The notes under the pieces: generated by a model
The model's database searches: none
The model's input: only the letters and a program-made list of their open reading frames with translations
What the model was told of the DNA's origin: nothing
Origin: Archegozetes longisetosus
Taxonomy: Eukaryota; Arthropoda; Arachnida; Sarcoptiformes; Trhypochthoniidae
Assembly: GCA_018873245.2 (NCBI GenBank)
Contig: JAEMBT020000001.1
Coordinates: forward strand, 12,018,220-12,082,219
Length of the DNA stretch: 64,000 bases
Direction: 5' to 3'
Translations under genes and position numbers: made by a program
Part shown: positions 11,444 through 24,446 of the stretch, piece after piece
Layout of the letters: each line of letters starts with the position of its first letter
Numbering within the stretch: the stretch's first letter is position 1

Positions 11444-14400
11444 ATGAATTTTCTAAAATTTTTTACTTTTGTTATCCTAACATATAGTACATGCAATGCA
11501 AGCTTAAGTCTATATCCTCGAGAATCTGAAACCCGCGAAGTGAAGAAATTGGATGGAGTTTGGAATTTTCGTATAATACCTGTAGCTGACGATCAAAATA
11601 TTGGATTCACACAGAAGTGGTATTCTCAGCCGCTTCAACTTGTAAGATATTCTATTTTAAATTTTTTCAAATAATTTTAATTAACATCAAATTTTCGAGC
11701 TTTTCTTCACTGGAGGGACTTAACAAGTACCCTGAGCTAGTTTTCCTAATGCTATGGGCAAGTGCTAGGTTGTGGCAGATGACTGGTCTACTAAAAGATT
11801 GACCTTGAGTTGCGACTCAATCTAGGATCTAACTCAGCTTACTGAGCCCATAATGCGGCGCACCATTGAGTCAGCTATTCTCCTCATAGCTAACAGCACT
11901 GCCTTTAGGCCTAAATTCAAATTAAACTTTATGGTACCACATTATGCTAATCCCAGTTGAAAGTCGTATTTTGAGTTTTTATTCATATTTTATAATTCCA
12001 ATTCATTTGATAAAAGTTGGTACTTGTCGCAAAGTATTATTAGGATTTTAAAAATCATCATTATACTGGGGTAAAACTTAATGCCATGGCCATACTACTG
12101 ATAAATATTATAGCGAACAGTTTCGATAAGATATATTTGAGATAAAGCTTAAACTTTTGACAAACTTAACCTAAAACGAGTTACTAAGCTAATAAGTTAA
12201 TCGTTTTTTACAATACAGATTTATTGCTAATGCTGTACGATTGTTAAATGCTATATCAAACGATTTCGATAGAAGAACTAATTTTAAGATAAAATCCAAA
12301 CAAATAAAAAAATTCAAGTCTATAGAGTTGATGATTAGAAAATGAAATCTTGTGCATAGAAACATAAAAAATTCCGGTTTTGGTATGTGAGAAGGGATTT
12401 AGTAGTTCTATTGACTAGTTGGTAGCTGAAGAATGATACCGGTTAATGATAGGGTTGTCAGATGACTGGTCCACCAAAGGATAGGCTTTTAATTGTTACT
12501 CACTATTAAGATGACCACCTCTGGCTTTTCTAATAACGGCACAAAAATATCAAAGGGGGACCCTTACATTTTTAAAAAGAAAAATGCCGCTTATATTAGC
12601 CATTAAAAATATTTAGGTGCTAAAAAATATATTCTAATATTAAAAAATTGAATATTATTAGTCATGGTTGATTTCAAAGGTGTTTTTTATTAGAAATGGC
12701 ATCTTTCAAAAGTTATTCATAAATAAGAAATAATGGTTTATATCAGATATAAGTCAAGGCAGAAAAGATTAATTCAATAACTTTTGGTTTTAAACCACAG
12801 GTGTTCAAAACATTAAACTGGATTTCTTAACCCTTTATCATTTGTAAAATAGATTCAATGTTCGAATTTCTAAGAAGTATTTTTCTAAACACATTTTTCA
12901 AAACGAAAGCTGAAAAGACGGGACTGTCCCGTCAAAAACGGAACGGATGGTCACCCTACTCACTATATGATCGAATCCGAGTCACTCAGTTCATTGTGCA
13001 AAGCACTACGGGCTAAGCCGTCCTCCCTACTACAATAAAATTGTACACTCCACTCAAAAATTCTTTTCAATCTAAAAATATTTTTTCTGTAATTTTTCAA
13101 TGTTTTGAACAGACAGGTAATGTAATTCCAATGCCCGTTCCATCGAGTTTTAATGATATAACTCAAAGTCGAGAAATAAGAGACTATAGCGGTTGGGCCT
13201 GGTATGACATGACATTCTTTGTGCCTCAAAGATGGGAAGGAAAATCTGTAATACTTAGATTTGGAAGTGTTCACTATGAAGCCATTGTGTATCTGAACGG
13301 AAATAATATGCTCAATCATACTGGCGGTCACTTACCATTTGAGACATATGTCACAAAAGAGCTCAAATATGGGGAAAATAACTTAATTACTGTTGCAGTA
13401 AATAATAGACTCTCCGATGAAACTATCCCTCAGGGATCGATCACTTTTAAAAATGATACGAATTTATATCCTAAAGGATTTTATGAAACATCAACAAAAT
13501 TCGATTTTTTCAATTATGCCGGTCTTCACAGAAGTGTTTTTCTCTACGCCTTGCCATTAGATTATATCAGCGATATAACAGTTGTCACTTCAATCAAGGA
13601 CTCTTCGACCGGGATTATTAATTATAATGTGACTCATAGCCAAAGTAATACAAAAACCGAATGTAGTGTAGATGTTTTGGATAAAAATGGAAAAAATGTT
13701 TCGAGTAATAATAAAGGCTTTTCTGGAACTATCACAATAACAAACGCCACTCTTTGGTGGCCTTACACTTCAAATCCGAACCCTGGATATCAATATAATT
13801 TAAAAGTTTCTTTAATAGACAGTGGAAAAATGATCGATACTTATTATTTGAAAGTTGGCATTAGAACTGTTGAGGCCAAAGAGTCATCATTCTTGATAAA
13901 TGGCAAACCATTTTATTTTAGAGGATTTGGAAAACATGAAGACGCGAATGTAAATCTTATAAAATTTCATTTTAATTGTATTTTATTCATTGAAATTTGA
14001 AATCTCCTAGATTAGAGGAAAAGGTCTGGATTTGCCACTTATAATCAAAGACTTCAATTTAATCAAATGGATTGGCGCCAATTCGTTTCGTACTTCACAC
14101 TATCCTTATTCTGAAGAAATGATGGATGAGGCAGATGCTCAGGGAATAGTTGTAATAGATGAATGTCCTGCAGTTGGATTAATTAAATTCAATGATATAT
14201 TGCTTAAGAAACATTTAAATACCATAACTGAACTGATTAATAGAGATAAAAATCGTCCATCAGTGGTGATGTGGTCAATCGCTAACGAGCCACGCTCGGA
14301 TGATAAATCATGTTCAGATTACTTCAAGAAAGTTTCTGACCATGCTAGAAGTTTAGACAGTACTAGACCGATAACTGCAGCGTCTATGGTTGACCCGGAT

Positions 14401-15387
14401 AGTGATTACATGGCTAGATCTTTGGATGTATTAATGGTTAATCGATATTTTGGATGGTACAAAGATACTGGATATCCACAGGCTATTCATAAAAATCTCG
14501 CATATGATCTTAGTAAATGGTTCGAAACCCACAAGAAACCGGTTATGATATCGGAATACGGAGCAGATACTATACCTGGACTTCATATGGTAAGAATTTG
14601 ATTTCAAGCATTAACGCCAGATTTCCTAATTAAAACGTCTGAGTAGAAAATACAATGAAAATTTTTTATGGAAAACCACTTATCTAAATTTCTTAACTTT
14701 AAACCTGTTTTATTGAAATAAAATACTTCATTAATTATCTTAAATATCATAAAAATAGGTTATACAGATAAATCTATTCTCGTCAATATTTTTAAACAAA
14801 GAATACATTTGATTGTTGATTAAAATTTCAATCCATAACATACGGGGAAGTATCTTGTTATATTGTCACCTTCAAAATTGATAAAAAACAGTCATGAAAA
14901 TATTTCAAAATTTTCTACCTTCACTTAACGAATCCTAAAATACTAGAATTATTTTACCCATGCAATTTGTTAAACTTTTCAATTCAAAATTTGTAGGATC
15001 CTCCATTTGTATTCTCTGAAGACTATCAATCAGAACTTCTAATGGAATATCACGACGTATTCGATGAACTTATAGCCAAAGGTTTCTTTATAGGAGAACA
15101 CATTTGGAATTTCGCTGATTTTATGACAAAACAAGGTATGTTTTCTTTTGATTGAAATCACATTACAAAAGCTTTAACATACAACTTATTGAAAGTATTA
15201 AACTTTCTCACTATTACTTCTAATAATTTTTTTTTCTACAATAGGAATTAAAAGAGTGATTGGCAATAAAAAAGGAATATTCACACGCGAACGTCAACCA
15301 AAAGCTGCCGCAAGATTACTGAGATGTAGATATTTCAAACTGGCAAAGATTACTACTGATGGTGTCTCATATTGTCCATCAATTTGA
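11444..15387 (+). CDS. GUSB: Lysosomal beta-glucuronidase, five exons
   Basis: Glycoside hydrolase family 2 enzyme that removes terminal beta-glucuronic acid from glycosaminoglycans in the lysosome. Exons: 11444-11641, 13113-13949, 14011-14589, 14997-15135, 15245-15387, giving 631 residues (human 651). Residues 1-19 form a signal peptide. The jelly-roll part includes [20 protein letters not shown] and [10 protein letters not shown]; the Ig-like part and TIM barrel follow with [19 protein letters not shown] and [14 protein letters not shown]. The acid/base is Glu438 in WSIANEP and the nucleophile Glu527 in MISEYGAD, so the enzyme should be active. Intron 1 (1.47 kb) carries two repeats and a MITE; the other introns are 60 to 410 bases. 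A run of AATAAA-like signals follows at about 15468-15482. Confidence 0.96.
11700..12498. repeat. Two related interspersed repeat pieces in intron 1
   Basis: About 11700-11905 and 12408-12498 share a core (CAGATGACTGGTCTAC against CAGATGACTGGTCCAC, then AAAGATTGAC against AAAGGATAGG). The second copy is interrupted by the MITE at 12507. They are compact and GC-richer than their surroundings, as SINEs are, but I see no clear Pol III boxes. Confidence 0.4.
12507..12958 (-). mobile_element. hAT MITE, AGGGTGACC family, copy 1
   Basis: Ends TAAGATGACCACC and GGATGGTCACCCTA are inverted, flanked by perfect 8-base duplications CTCACTAT (12499-12506 and 12959-12966). The 452-base interior matches copies at 35746-36692 and 52355-52871, including a shared AATGTTTTGAACACCTGTGG block (complement here). 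It lies inside the first GUSB intron. Confidence 0.9.
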
Positions 15388-16904
15388 AATAGTATTCAAG
15401 CAAAACACTTGAACTATTGATTTTTCAATAAGTTTTTCGTAGAATGTACTTTTGTATATTTTGAGTGGAATAAAATAAAATAAGATTAATGAGAAATTAG
15501 ACTTTTTATTATTTTTCTTTAACGTAGATGAAATGAACATTGGTTAAAGTATAATACTAAGTAGTTCAAGTTCCAGAACTTTAATTAGAATGTTACTTAA
15601 TTTCTACAGGGTTATTTTGACCATTAAAAAAGGGGTAAGCATAAAATACATTTGGAATAAAAATCAACTTTATTGAAATTTTCACAAAATAATTTCATTT
15701 AAAAAAGGAAATCGAAGTTATTTAAATAAAAGTGAGTTTTTCTGATAGATACTGTAAGTAATGTTTTTTTGAATGACGTGATATTTTATGTTCTTTCCTT
15801 AGGGAAATGAGTCATACAAGTTAATATCACTGTTGAGCCGTTGGCTCCCAAAGAATTCCACGGTTTAATGTTCAGGCTGAAGCTGAGAGGTATCAGCTAT
15901 GAGTTTGAGCTCAAATTCAATAGCGCAGCTTTGTTCGAGCTAGAAATTAGAGCTCGTTTTAAATGAGCTTTATTGACTTTGTTTCTCAGTAGATTTGCTG
16001 ATAAAGTAAATTTTTGAGTAAAAATAATCTTGATTTCATATCGATTCAATATAAAAGCATAAAATTATTCTATATTCGCTCATATAACAATTATTTGAAA
16101 TATAAACTAAAGATTTGGTTGAGAACTGTACTTTATAAGAGTCACGCACGATGTAAATGAAAATAGGGCATCTGATAAAAGGAAACTTTTTTATGTAGAC
16201 TTCCACATATTTTGATATAAGAAACGTGTTGCAACAAAATTGCATTCTTTGCATTAAACAAAAACATACAGTAGAAATTTTTTAAGATAAACCTTAAAAT
16301 GTATATTTTCCGTCCAGCAAAAGGTGCATGCGGGATGCGGGACATATCTCTTAAATGCTGAATTATCCCGCACAATGCGGAACACTTGGTCACCTTACTT
16401 TACGCTCAGCGCTCGTATTCACCGCCGACCGTCTTTTGCTCGAACGCTTGCAATCACTGCTTTTAGTTGAATATTTTCGTTCGTTCAACTTAGCTACAAT
16501 TTTTATATAGTTCTACTTATAGTAAAATTCATAACAAATCACAGGCTAATTTTTTTGTAATCAACAAAACTTGGAATATATTGTTAGTTCTGCAAAATAT
16601 GAACTTTGATATATTCTGAGAGTTAAGTTGAATAGAATTTGAATAGGTTTTGTCGCTATTCTCATCTATAAATTGAAATAAATGTAAATTATTGACACAT
16701 TTAAATTTATTCTCATTTAATTAAGCATATTATAGATATAATTGATAGGCTAGCAAATATTCTATCCAAAGATTCGGATTATGATAGGCAGAAACCTTGA
16801 GGTGGGAAAATTTTGTCAAAAATAATTATTTTCTAATTTAAATTTTGCGGAGAATTCTGCTCAGGTATTTGAAAATCAATAAATTCAATTAGATGTAGGT
16901 TTAT
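15388..16904. other. Intergenic, with a MITE fragment
   Basis: Downstream of beta-glucuronidase; no gene. At 16311-16397 lies one end of a hAT-like MITE (GGTCACCTTA terminus, CCCGCACAATGCGG stem); its partner end was not found. At 15830-15975 there are several AGCTC/GAGCT units like those of the 63296 element, too scattered to call. Confidence 0.45.
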
Positions 16905-17566
16905 GAATGCCCCGATAATAAAAAAGCCTATCTCTTAAAGCGTTGAAACGAGTAAAACGCACTTGAAGTTGCGTTTCAAAAATGTTTACAAAAATCAAAC
17001 TCATTGAAACTTAAACATGAAATTTATTATTTGTAACGTGTAATTAAACATTTTCTATGTCAGATTCATCAGAATAATCTGATTCTTTAGAATTACAATT
17101 AAATTGAGATAAAAAGTCAATATAAAATTTTCTATTTTTTACATCCAAATAGTCTAATATTTAATTAGAATAAGAGGAGTTCTCTTATTTGGCGAGCCAT
17201 TAGATAAATGAATCAATTTATTATTGATTGAATTAAACATTTAAAATCCTAATAAAACACTTGATTAATGCTTTATTGATATAAATAAAAACTAATGCTT
17301 TGATGTTATGTAGTGATCATCAATATTGTACTGCTCATAATGAACATAACACAATTTGATTACGCATTCTCTTAAAGTTAGATTTGATTAGCATTAAATT
17401 CTATTGTGATCAAGAGTTTTTTAAACATGATTATTTATAAATTTTTTCCATTGAAACATATATTGAATTTTATTATATGAATAAAGTATGATGTGAGCTC
17501 AATGTTTAAAACAAAATCCGAAAAAGAGGTTAACCCGAGATAGGCTTTTTTATTATCGGGGCGTTC
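16905..17566. mobile_element. TIR element with possible TTAT target duplication
   Basis: The ends pair over about 30 bases: GAATGCCCCGATAATAAAAA on the left and the complement of GAACGCCCCGATAATAAAAA on the right. TTAT precedes the left end (16901-16904) and follows the right end (17567-17570). The 662-base interior is AT-rich with no transposase. The superfamily is not clear to me. Confidence 0.75.
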
Positions 17567-17794
17567 TTATGTTGATATTAATTTATTTAGTTTTTTTACA
17601 TAAGAATGAGTACAATAAAGCAATTATCTCATTAATTTTATGGTATTCCTAATTCAAGTTTATCTTCAATATAAAGCCTTAAATTAATAAAAAGCCTATT
17701 ATTCATACTTTATCTTCAAACGAAAGGGCACGAATATCATAGAGTCAGCGAGATAATTACTTGATTGCATTTATTCCTAATCAAGGTCTCAACT

Positions 17795-18225
17795 ATTTAT
17801 AAGTGACTATTTTAATACTCAATTTTGAGTCGATCTGTTATTAAGCTTACGATAAATGACTAATGAGTTTTTTGTTCAGTAAATTTTGACTAATGATTAT
17901 ATTATCGCCTTTTCTGATTAAAATCTTCAGATTCGACTTCTTTGAATATTAGAAAGAGCTGTAACATATCATTAAGTATGAATGTGAAAATAAAGTTTCC
18001 TTTGAATTAACTGTAGCTTATCAATGTGTTCCAGCTTTTTCCTGATATTCAAACAAATTAAGTCTTAAGATTTTCATTAGAAAAGTCTGTAGCATGTCTC
18101 TAAGTCGTAGTTTACTGAATAACAAAATTCATTATTCATAGTTCAAAGCGATCTCAATAACAGGCGGACTAAAGTTGAATATTAAAGTAGTCATTAATAA
18201 ATAATAAAAGCTTTCATTCTCACTA
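17795..18225. mobile_element. Fold-back repeat family A, copy 1
   Basis: The two ends are inverted: ATAAGTGACTATTTTAATAC on the left and the complement of ATGACTACTTTAATATTCAA on the right; both continue into a GTCCGCCTGTTATTGAG-like block. Related copies lie at 42953-43215 and 53235-53655. It ends about 240 bases before the start of the GTPase gene at 18465. Confidence 0.65.
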
Positions 18226-18464
18226 TGTTTTAATTAAAAATTTCCATTTCATCGACTGAATAATAGAATTTCTATTATAAAAATCTTGTAGATCATATGA
18301 TTAACTCTTACGTAAGTTACAAATTATTTCGTAGATTTTAAATTTTGATGCGATATTTTCTTTGATAGTTAAGTGAATATTTTTTAAAGCAATTTCACAT
18401 AAATAAATTCACCCAACTAAATATTCAATTGTGAATCAAAAGACATTGCGACGAATAAACATAA

Positions 18465-20754
18465 ATGATTGGAATTTCATTAATTTTCTCTCTTATTTTT
18501 TCTACTTATGTTTTGGCTTCAGAGTAAGCTTATATTCATCAAAGATATTTTTAAGATAAATGAATGTTCTAAAATCTAATGAGAATTTAATTTTAAAATA
18601 ATCTTTTAGGGCTTCATACTATCCATGCTCTAAGCAGTCTTCACAAAGAGGAGAACCCATTCAAATAATAAGCTTTAGCTACGATGAAATAGAGAAGAAA
18701 AATCAATTTGAATTCAATAAAACAGCTTTAGGGTCAATACTTTTGAGTCCAGAAATTGCGGATAAAGAGTTAGTCATACTAAATATTGCTGGAGTATTGC
18801 GTAGTGGCAAATCATTCTTCCTTAACCTATTATTACAATACCTGGAAAATAATGAAGCTCTCCGCCATGATACGGTAGATATAAAGCGTGGTTTTTCTTT
18901 TCGAGGTGGATATAAACCCGATACTTTAGGAATGCTTATGTGGTCTCAGCCATTCTGTACTATGACAAACACTGGCAAAGAAGTCGCAATTCTTCTAATC
19001 GATACTCAAGGAGCTTTTGATCTACAGCAAAAATTTGCAGACTCTTCGTTTATATTTGCCTTATCATTTCTTACATCATCAGTACAAATATATAATTTGA
19101 AGGCTCAGATCAATGCCAATGATTTACAGAATTTAGAACTTTTCGTCACTTATGGCAATCAAGTAACAGGAGAGAGTGAATTTGATGGTAAACCGTTTCA
19201 AAATCTCATATTTTTGGTACGTGACTGGCCATTTTCTCAAGATTTTTTCTATGGACAAAGTGGGGGTCAATTATATCTTGATGACGTGATGACTTTCAAG
19301 GAAAATGAACCCGATTCGATAAATCAATTGAAATCAGAGATAAAAGTTCATTTCACTAAGTTGGATTGTTTTTTGATGCCATATCCTGGAGATAAAGTGG
19401 TTTATGGACGCTTTAACGCTTCAGATATTGTTCCAGAATTTCTGAATAAATTTAACGAATTCGCACAAATGGTCTTCAATCCAGAAAATTTAGTACTCAA
19501 ACAGATAGCGGGCAAAAACGTCACTGGAAAAGTTATGACTCAGACATTTGAACTGTATGTAAATTATTTCAAAGACAAAACACATCTGAGGCCAAAGACA
19601 GTGAAAGAAGCATTTTGTGAAGTGCATAATAGCATTTTGTTCAGCGACGTTAAAATATTTTACAATAGCGAAATGGCTAAAGTATGTACAGATCAACTGA
19701 AATCTTCGGATCCTAATCAACTAAAGCTTTATTATTCGGATATAAGAAATCGAACAATTAATATGTTTGTTAAAGAGATAAAATCTGGCTGTCAAAAGTC
19801 ACACGAGCAATATCTTAGAAATTTGACAGCATTTATTGACAGGCAATTTGAAATTTGTTATTTAGCCAATCAGGAGAAAATAATCAAGGAATTAGAATCA
19901 AGTACAAATGAATTAAAAATTGAATTAATTAGAATTAAGAAAGAACATTTAAATACTAAGCAACTGTTAAGGCAATCTAATGAAGAGCATGAAAATACTC
20001 GGAATCTATTACGCGATAGGGAAACGCGGCTCAGTGCAACAAGTCGAGAGCTCAGTCATTCAGAAGAAAAAGTAGAGACTCTTAAAGATCAGTTCGATAA
20101 ATGTGACAATGAGCGCCAAAATATAAAAAATATCTCAACCGTTCAGGTTATTCAAATTGCTGAATTGAATTATATGAAACAGACCTGCAATAGATTACTC
20201 AACAAGTCAGAATCCAGTGCACAAAATTTGAAGGATCAATTGTTGAACATCAAAAATGAATTTCCAATTTGCAACAGCAACTCTATAATAAAACAGCACA
20301 GTTTGATGCAACGAGTGAAAAACTTAATGATACACTCAAAAAGAGAAATAATCTTGAAGAAAAAGTAAAAATCTGTGACAAAGAACATCGAAATACGAAG
20401 AATTGCTTGAGTGATAAAGAAGCACAGCTTCGTTTAACAAATGAAATGCTGACTTATTCGAAAAACCAAGTAGATAAGCTTTTAGTACAAGCAAATAATT
20501 GCATTAAAGAACACCAAATTACAAAGAATTCGTTAAGTAAAAAAGAGGCTGAGACTTACAAAACTAATGAAAAGCTCAAATATTGTAATAACGAACGTCA
20601 GATAGTAGAGAATTCTTTGAAAAACGAAAGAAATGAATTGAGCAAAATTAGATCCACACTAGAGTCAATGAAATATAGCAATGAACATTGTGAGGGAAGA
20701 TTAGGTTGTGTCAAGGGTACAGCTTGGGTCCCTTTTTTGTCGTACGCTTGTTAA
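18465..20754 (+). CDS. Secreted atlastin/GBP-type GTPase with coiled-coil tail; frame break near the C-terminus
   Basis: Dynamin-superfamily GTPase of the atlastin/guanylate-binding class. Exon 1 (18465-18523) codes a clear signal peptide (MIGISLIFSLIFSTYVLA); exon 2 starts at 18610. The P-loop is GVLRSGKS (81-88), switch I FSFRGGYKPDTLG, the Walker B region LLIDTQG (147-153) and the nucleotide motif FLVRDWPF (221-228). A helical middle domain follows, then from about residue 440 a coiled coil built of about 42-residue repeats (EHENTRNLL, EHRNTKNCL, EHQITKNSL). There is no transmembrane hairpin as in atlastin. The first frame stops at 20368, but the coiled coil continues without a gap in another frame from about 20255 to 20754, so one base appears missing near 20255-20270 (sequence error, or a disabling or shortening mutation). 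Full length would be about 730 residues. Confidence 0.85.
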
Positions 20755-20889
20755 AGACGGCTAACCAATTACAGCATGTTCTAAATTTATCAAAACAATC
20801 AGATCATATTTAAGTTTGTTTAAGCTGAGTAGAGCAAAACTTTCTATCTATTAAATTAAATTTTGGTATCTATTCCTTCCAATGTTGAG

Positions 20890-21584
20890 GGTTCCATGAC
20901 AATTCAGCCCCAGCAATTCAGCCCCAGACAATTCAGCCACGTCAACTCAGCCTCAAAAAAATTCAGCTCCCGACAATTCAGCCCCCACAATTCAGCCCTA
21001 GTACTATTCAGCTCCTGACAATTCAGCCCCAACAAAGTATGCTTCGATTTTAAAATTTTATTAAAGTAAAATTTTTAAAATAGCTTTAAAAACATAATGA
21101 ATTCAAATATAAAAAATTAAAAAGTATTAAAAAGAAAGATTATGGGCGATACTCCTAAGATATTCTATAATAGAAGTTTGTCCATACTTCGCCACATTCT
21201 CTTTCAATTTTGATGCTGCATCTCGATACCTCTTCTTTTTTGTCTTTGGTTTGATTCCTGCCAAGTACTGTTCAACTTGCAACTGGCGCAAGCTTTGAAA
21301 AATTGTTGATTATCACAATTCGATTTGATTTGATCAAACTTAATATAATTAATTAATTTGATCAAATGAAACTGAATTAAGCTTAAAATCTACTCCTAAT
21401 GGAGACTCTAACCATTAGGCTATAGAGTAGTTACAGTTGTTTAGGGCTGAATTGTCAGGAGCTGAATAGTATTAGGGCTTAGTTGTCGGGAGCTGAATTG
21501 CCGGGAGCTGAATTGTCTTTGGGCTGAATTGTCGGGGCTGAATTGTCTGAGGCTGAATTGCTGGGGCTGAATTCACGTGCTACG
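20890..21584. mobile_element. MULE (Mutator-like) element, internally deleted
   Basis: Both ends are tandem ACAATTCAGCCCC-type units, about 140 bases each, inverted with respect to each other. The 9-base duplication AATGTTGAG flanks it (20881-20889 and 21585-21593), the size MULEs make. On the minus strand about 21135-21290 codes a transposase C-terminus (QYLAGIKPKTKKKRYRD, then IIEYLRSIAHN) that resembles MULE proteins; the rest of the gene is gone. Confidence 0.8.
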
Positions 21585-21593
21585 AATGTTGAG

Positions 21594-24250
21594 ACTAATC
21601 TCTTTTAAGACATTTATTTTGAATGAAACGATTTATGTCTATCTAAAATTACTAATTACTTAAAATTTTAATTGCAGTAATTATCGTTTCTTCCAAGATG
21701 AATAAAATATACATAAATTATTTTATATCATTTAATATTTTCATTCAAACTAAACACATGCTTATGACTTCTTCAAATTTTCCTTATCGGAATAGCTTCT
21801 AATCAATTATCTTTAGTCTTCCATGCGAGCCTAAGGTTATGAAGTTTGAGTGTCTTCATTTTAGAGGGTCAAATGAAACTTAATAATGCGGAATGATACA
21901 GAAGCGAGGCGTTTAAGCTAAAGGTAGCACTGATGTCCCCATGGATTGCCCGTAGTGTAAAGATGTCTGATCAATTAAAGCTCCAACTCTGCTATGAATA
22001 TGTGAGTGCATAAATGAATATCATTTGCACAACATTTTGAAACTTATATCTATAAAAAAATTAATAATTGAATTAGGTTTTACGTCTTTTAAGCGCACGA
22101 CTTTTCAATTCAATAACCTTGAAAACTATTAGGCATCTCGTACAATTTCAATTGCAATGTATTAATCATAATTATAATTCAAATCTAGTTTAATTATTTT
22201 ATTTTTCGTCCTGTTGATATTATATTTTTTTATATGTCCCTTATGTTATGCAGATATGAATTCTCTGATTTTAAATCAGTTTTTAATTTTTTAAAATAGT
22301 TTGTCAAACAGTTATCCTTAAAATGCTTTATATTTCATGTAATGCTTTATTAACGCCTTCAAAGGTGTCATTACATAAACGTTTGCTATGAAATGCAGTG
22401 AATATTTTAAAAGAATAACAATTCAGATCTATTTTGTTTATTTAAGATATGTTTAAAAAACTTGTAAAGAGAGTCAGTCTTTGGGCGTAGGCCTCGAGCA
22501 GAGGATCTCATTATGCCTCTGAGGATAAGTAAAAAAGTGTTAGAAAGAAGTAAAAATCTTTTAAAATGTGAAAACTTTAAAATATGTTTATAATACTTTT
22601 TGTGTCAATCAAATAATGAAGTCACGTCTAAATCTTATGCAATATTTCTTTAATATATTTGTTATTAAATATTATTTTAAATACTTATAATTTTTAAACA
22701 AAATAAAAGATTGCAATCAAACAAAGTCTAATATTACTAAGATTTTAATAGAATATTTGTTTCAGAATTCTGGATAAAATAATTAATTTTAGTCCTCAGT
22801 TATGCGTTTAGGTTTATGAGCTCGAACCAGAACGGCATAACACTTATGTATTCGCAAAAGTCAGGAATATTGTAACTTATTTTCTATTGTTAACACTTAC
22901 CAATCTGACTTTTTTTGTTTAATTTGTGATTAGTTTATAAATTTTTCAGGTTAAATCTCTCAATGTCAATGTTCGAGTATCCATTGTGGGTCTGGTGACT
23001 ATCGGTGAAATTGTTGTCGGTGAAACGTCCCAGACCCATAGTATGAGGCAGACTCAGGCTCAGTTGTGTACCGTTGAATGCTTAATAGTGACAGAAATCC
23101 GAATCATTGAACTCTTTCTATAAAAGGCGACACATCAAACTAAAACTTCAATCATCGATTTCACATCGTTCCATGTCATGAACTACTCTAAAACTTTTTC
23201 AAATTTATTACCTTAGTTTTTTTGATTTTTAAGCGAAATCTCCAAAAGAACTAAGTAGAGTTGGGATCAAATGATTTTTTGAAATTAAGTTTTGTTCCAT
23301 AGACGTAATGTTAAAAAAGTGAGGAAAATCTTGTCCTTCGAAACCAGAAGTAACTAAGATATAATATTTTGGTATAACTGTAGCAATATATTCGCCATCA
23401 AACTACAAAATTAAGTCCTTGCCCACGCAAAATGGCTTAACGTGGGTTCTCCTTGCTTTCGTAAAAAAATCATAAGCCTAAGAGAAAAGTTATTAAAAAG
23501 TTAGTTCTTCCCAGAGAAGCCATTGCGCTCAAAAGTCGTACAACTATTAAATGAGTTGGCTTAATCAGTTTCTATGAATGTTTTGAGGCTAAAAGCATTG
23601 CTTAGATCAGTGACTACCAACTTCTTGGTAACAAAGAGTCAGAAAATTTTACTCTCCAGCTAAAGGGTCAGTAAAAAATTACGAAAAAACAAAGGAGGAT
23701 GCCAGGTTTCTAGGTGAGCCCCTGCTACTTGATTCACAGAAAATCTATGCATTAATTGGAAGATCTTAACTAGCAGTAGGCACAACTTCTAAAAACGCCG
23801 GCTAACGGAGATAAACCGCAAAAAAATATCGAACGCAAAATGCTTTCATCTGCAACAGGAACCACCTCCTCGTAGTAATATTGGGCGACGGGTTTGCTAA
23901 GACACCTGGCAAGCCTGGCCAATTCTCTGGGTTAAAGATGTACTGTCATGGCAGATGCTAAGCATCGGTATTTTACATTTGGCATTCTTTTACATTCATA
24001 TTTTACATTATTTTACATTTCACATTTTGTTTTTATTATCGAGACCTAAGTGTTGAGTATTAAAATTCTTAGCTCGATGTCTGGAATCTATCAATATATA
24101 ACTCAGACCATTTGGTCCACGAGTCCGAGACACAAATGTGGGATATCAAAATACTCAGCTGGGCGTCCTGAGTCCAACAATATACCACACTTAGGGATGG
24201 GAGGTCAGGAACCCCTTAGACCCATTAATCTGGAATCACCCGAATTTAGT
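21594..24250. other. Gene-poor stretch
   Basis: No open frame or exon chain I can support. A 9-base-stem hairpin TGGGTCTGG...CCAGACCCA spans about 22987-23039, enclosing two TCGGTGAAA units. ORFs around 24050 are not conserved-looking. Confidence 0.45.
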
Positions 24251-24254
24251 TCTT

Positions 24255-24400
24255 AAATAATTTATTTTGCCTATTTTTGATTATGGAGTTTGCGTTTATG
24301 GCTTTACCTACGAATCACATTTAGAAGGAATTGTCAGATGAGAGGCAAAAATAAAGTGTTCTAATTCCGATTATTAGGTTCTTTTCAGAGAACTCAAATG
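24255..24400 (+). mobile_element. Possible LINE reverse-transcriptase remnant
   Basis: A short plus-strand frame reads PIFDYGVCVYGFTYESHLEG, like the segment after the thumb in LINE reverse transcriptases (YGxxVWG...), then stops. Nothing else of a LINE remains. Confidence 0.3.
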
Positions 24401-24446
24401 GATTACTTTCATTGAAAGATGAAACTGTTTTCACACATTTTATATA

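Noticed and set aside
22987-23039. Hairpin TGGGTCTGG...CCAGACCCA as a structured RNA
   Set aside because: Single copy, no conserved motif of a known ribozyme or riboswitch; may be a decayed transposon end.
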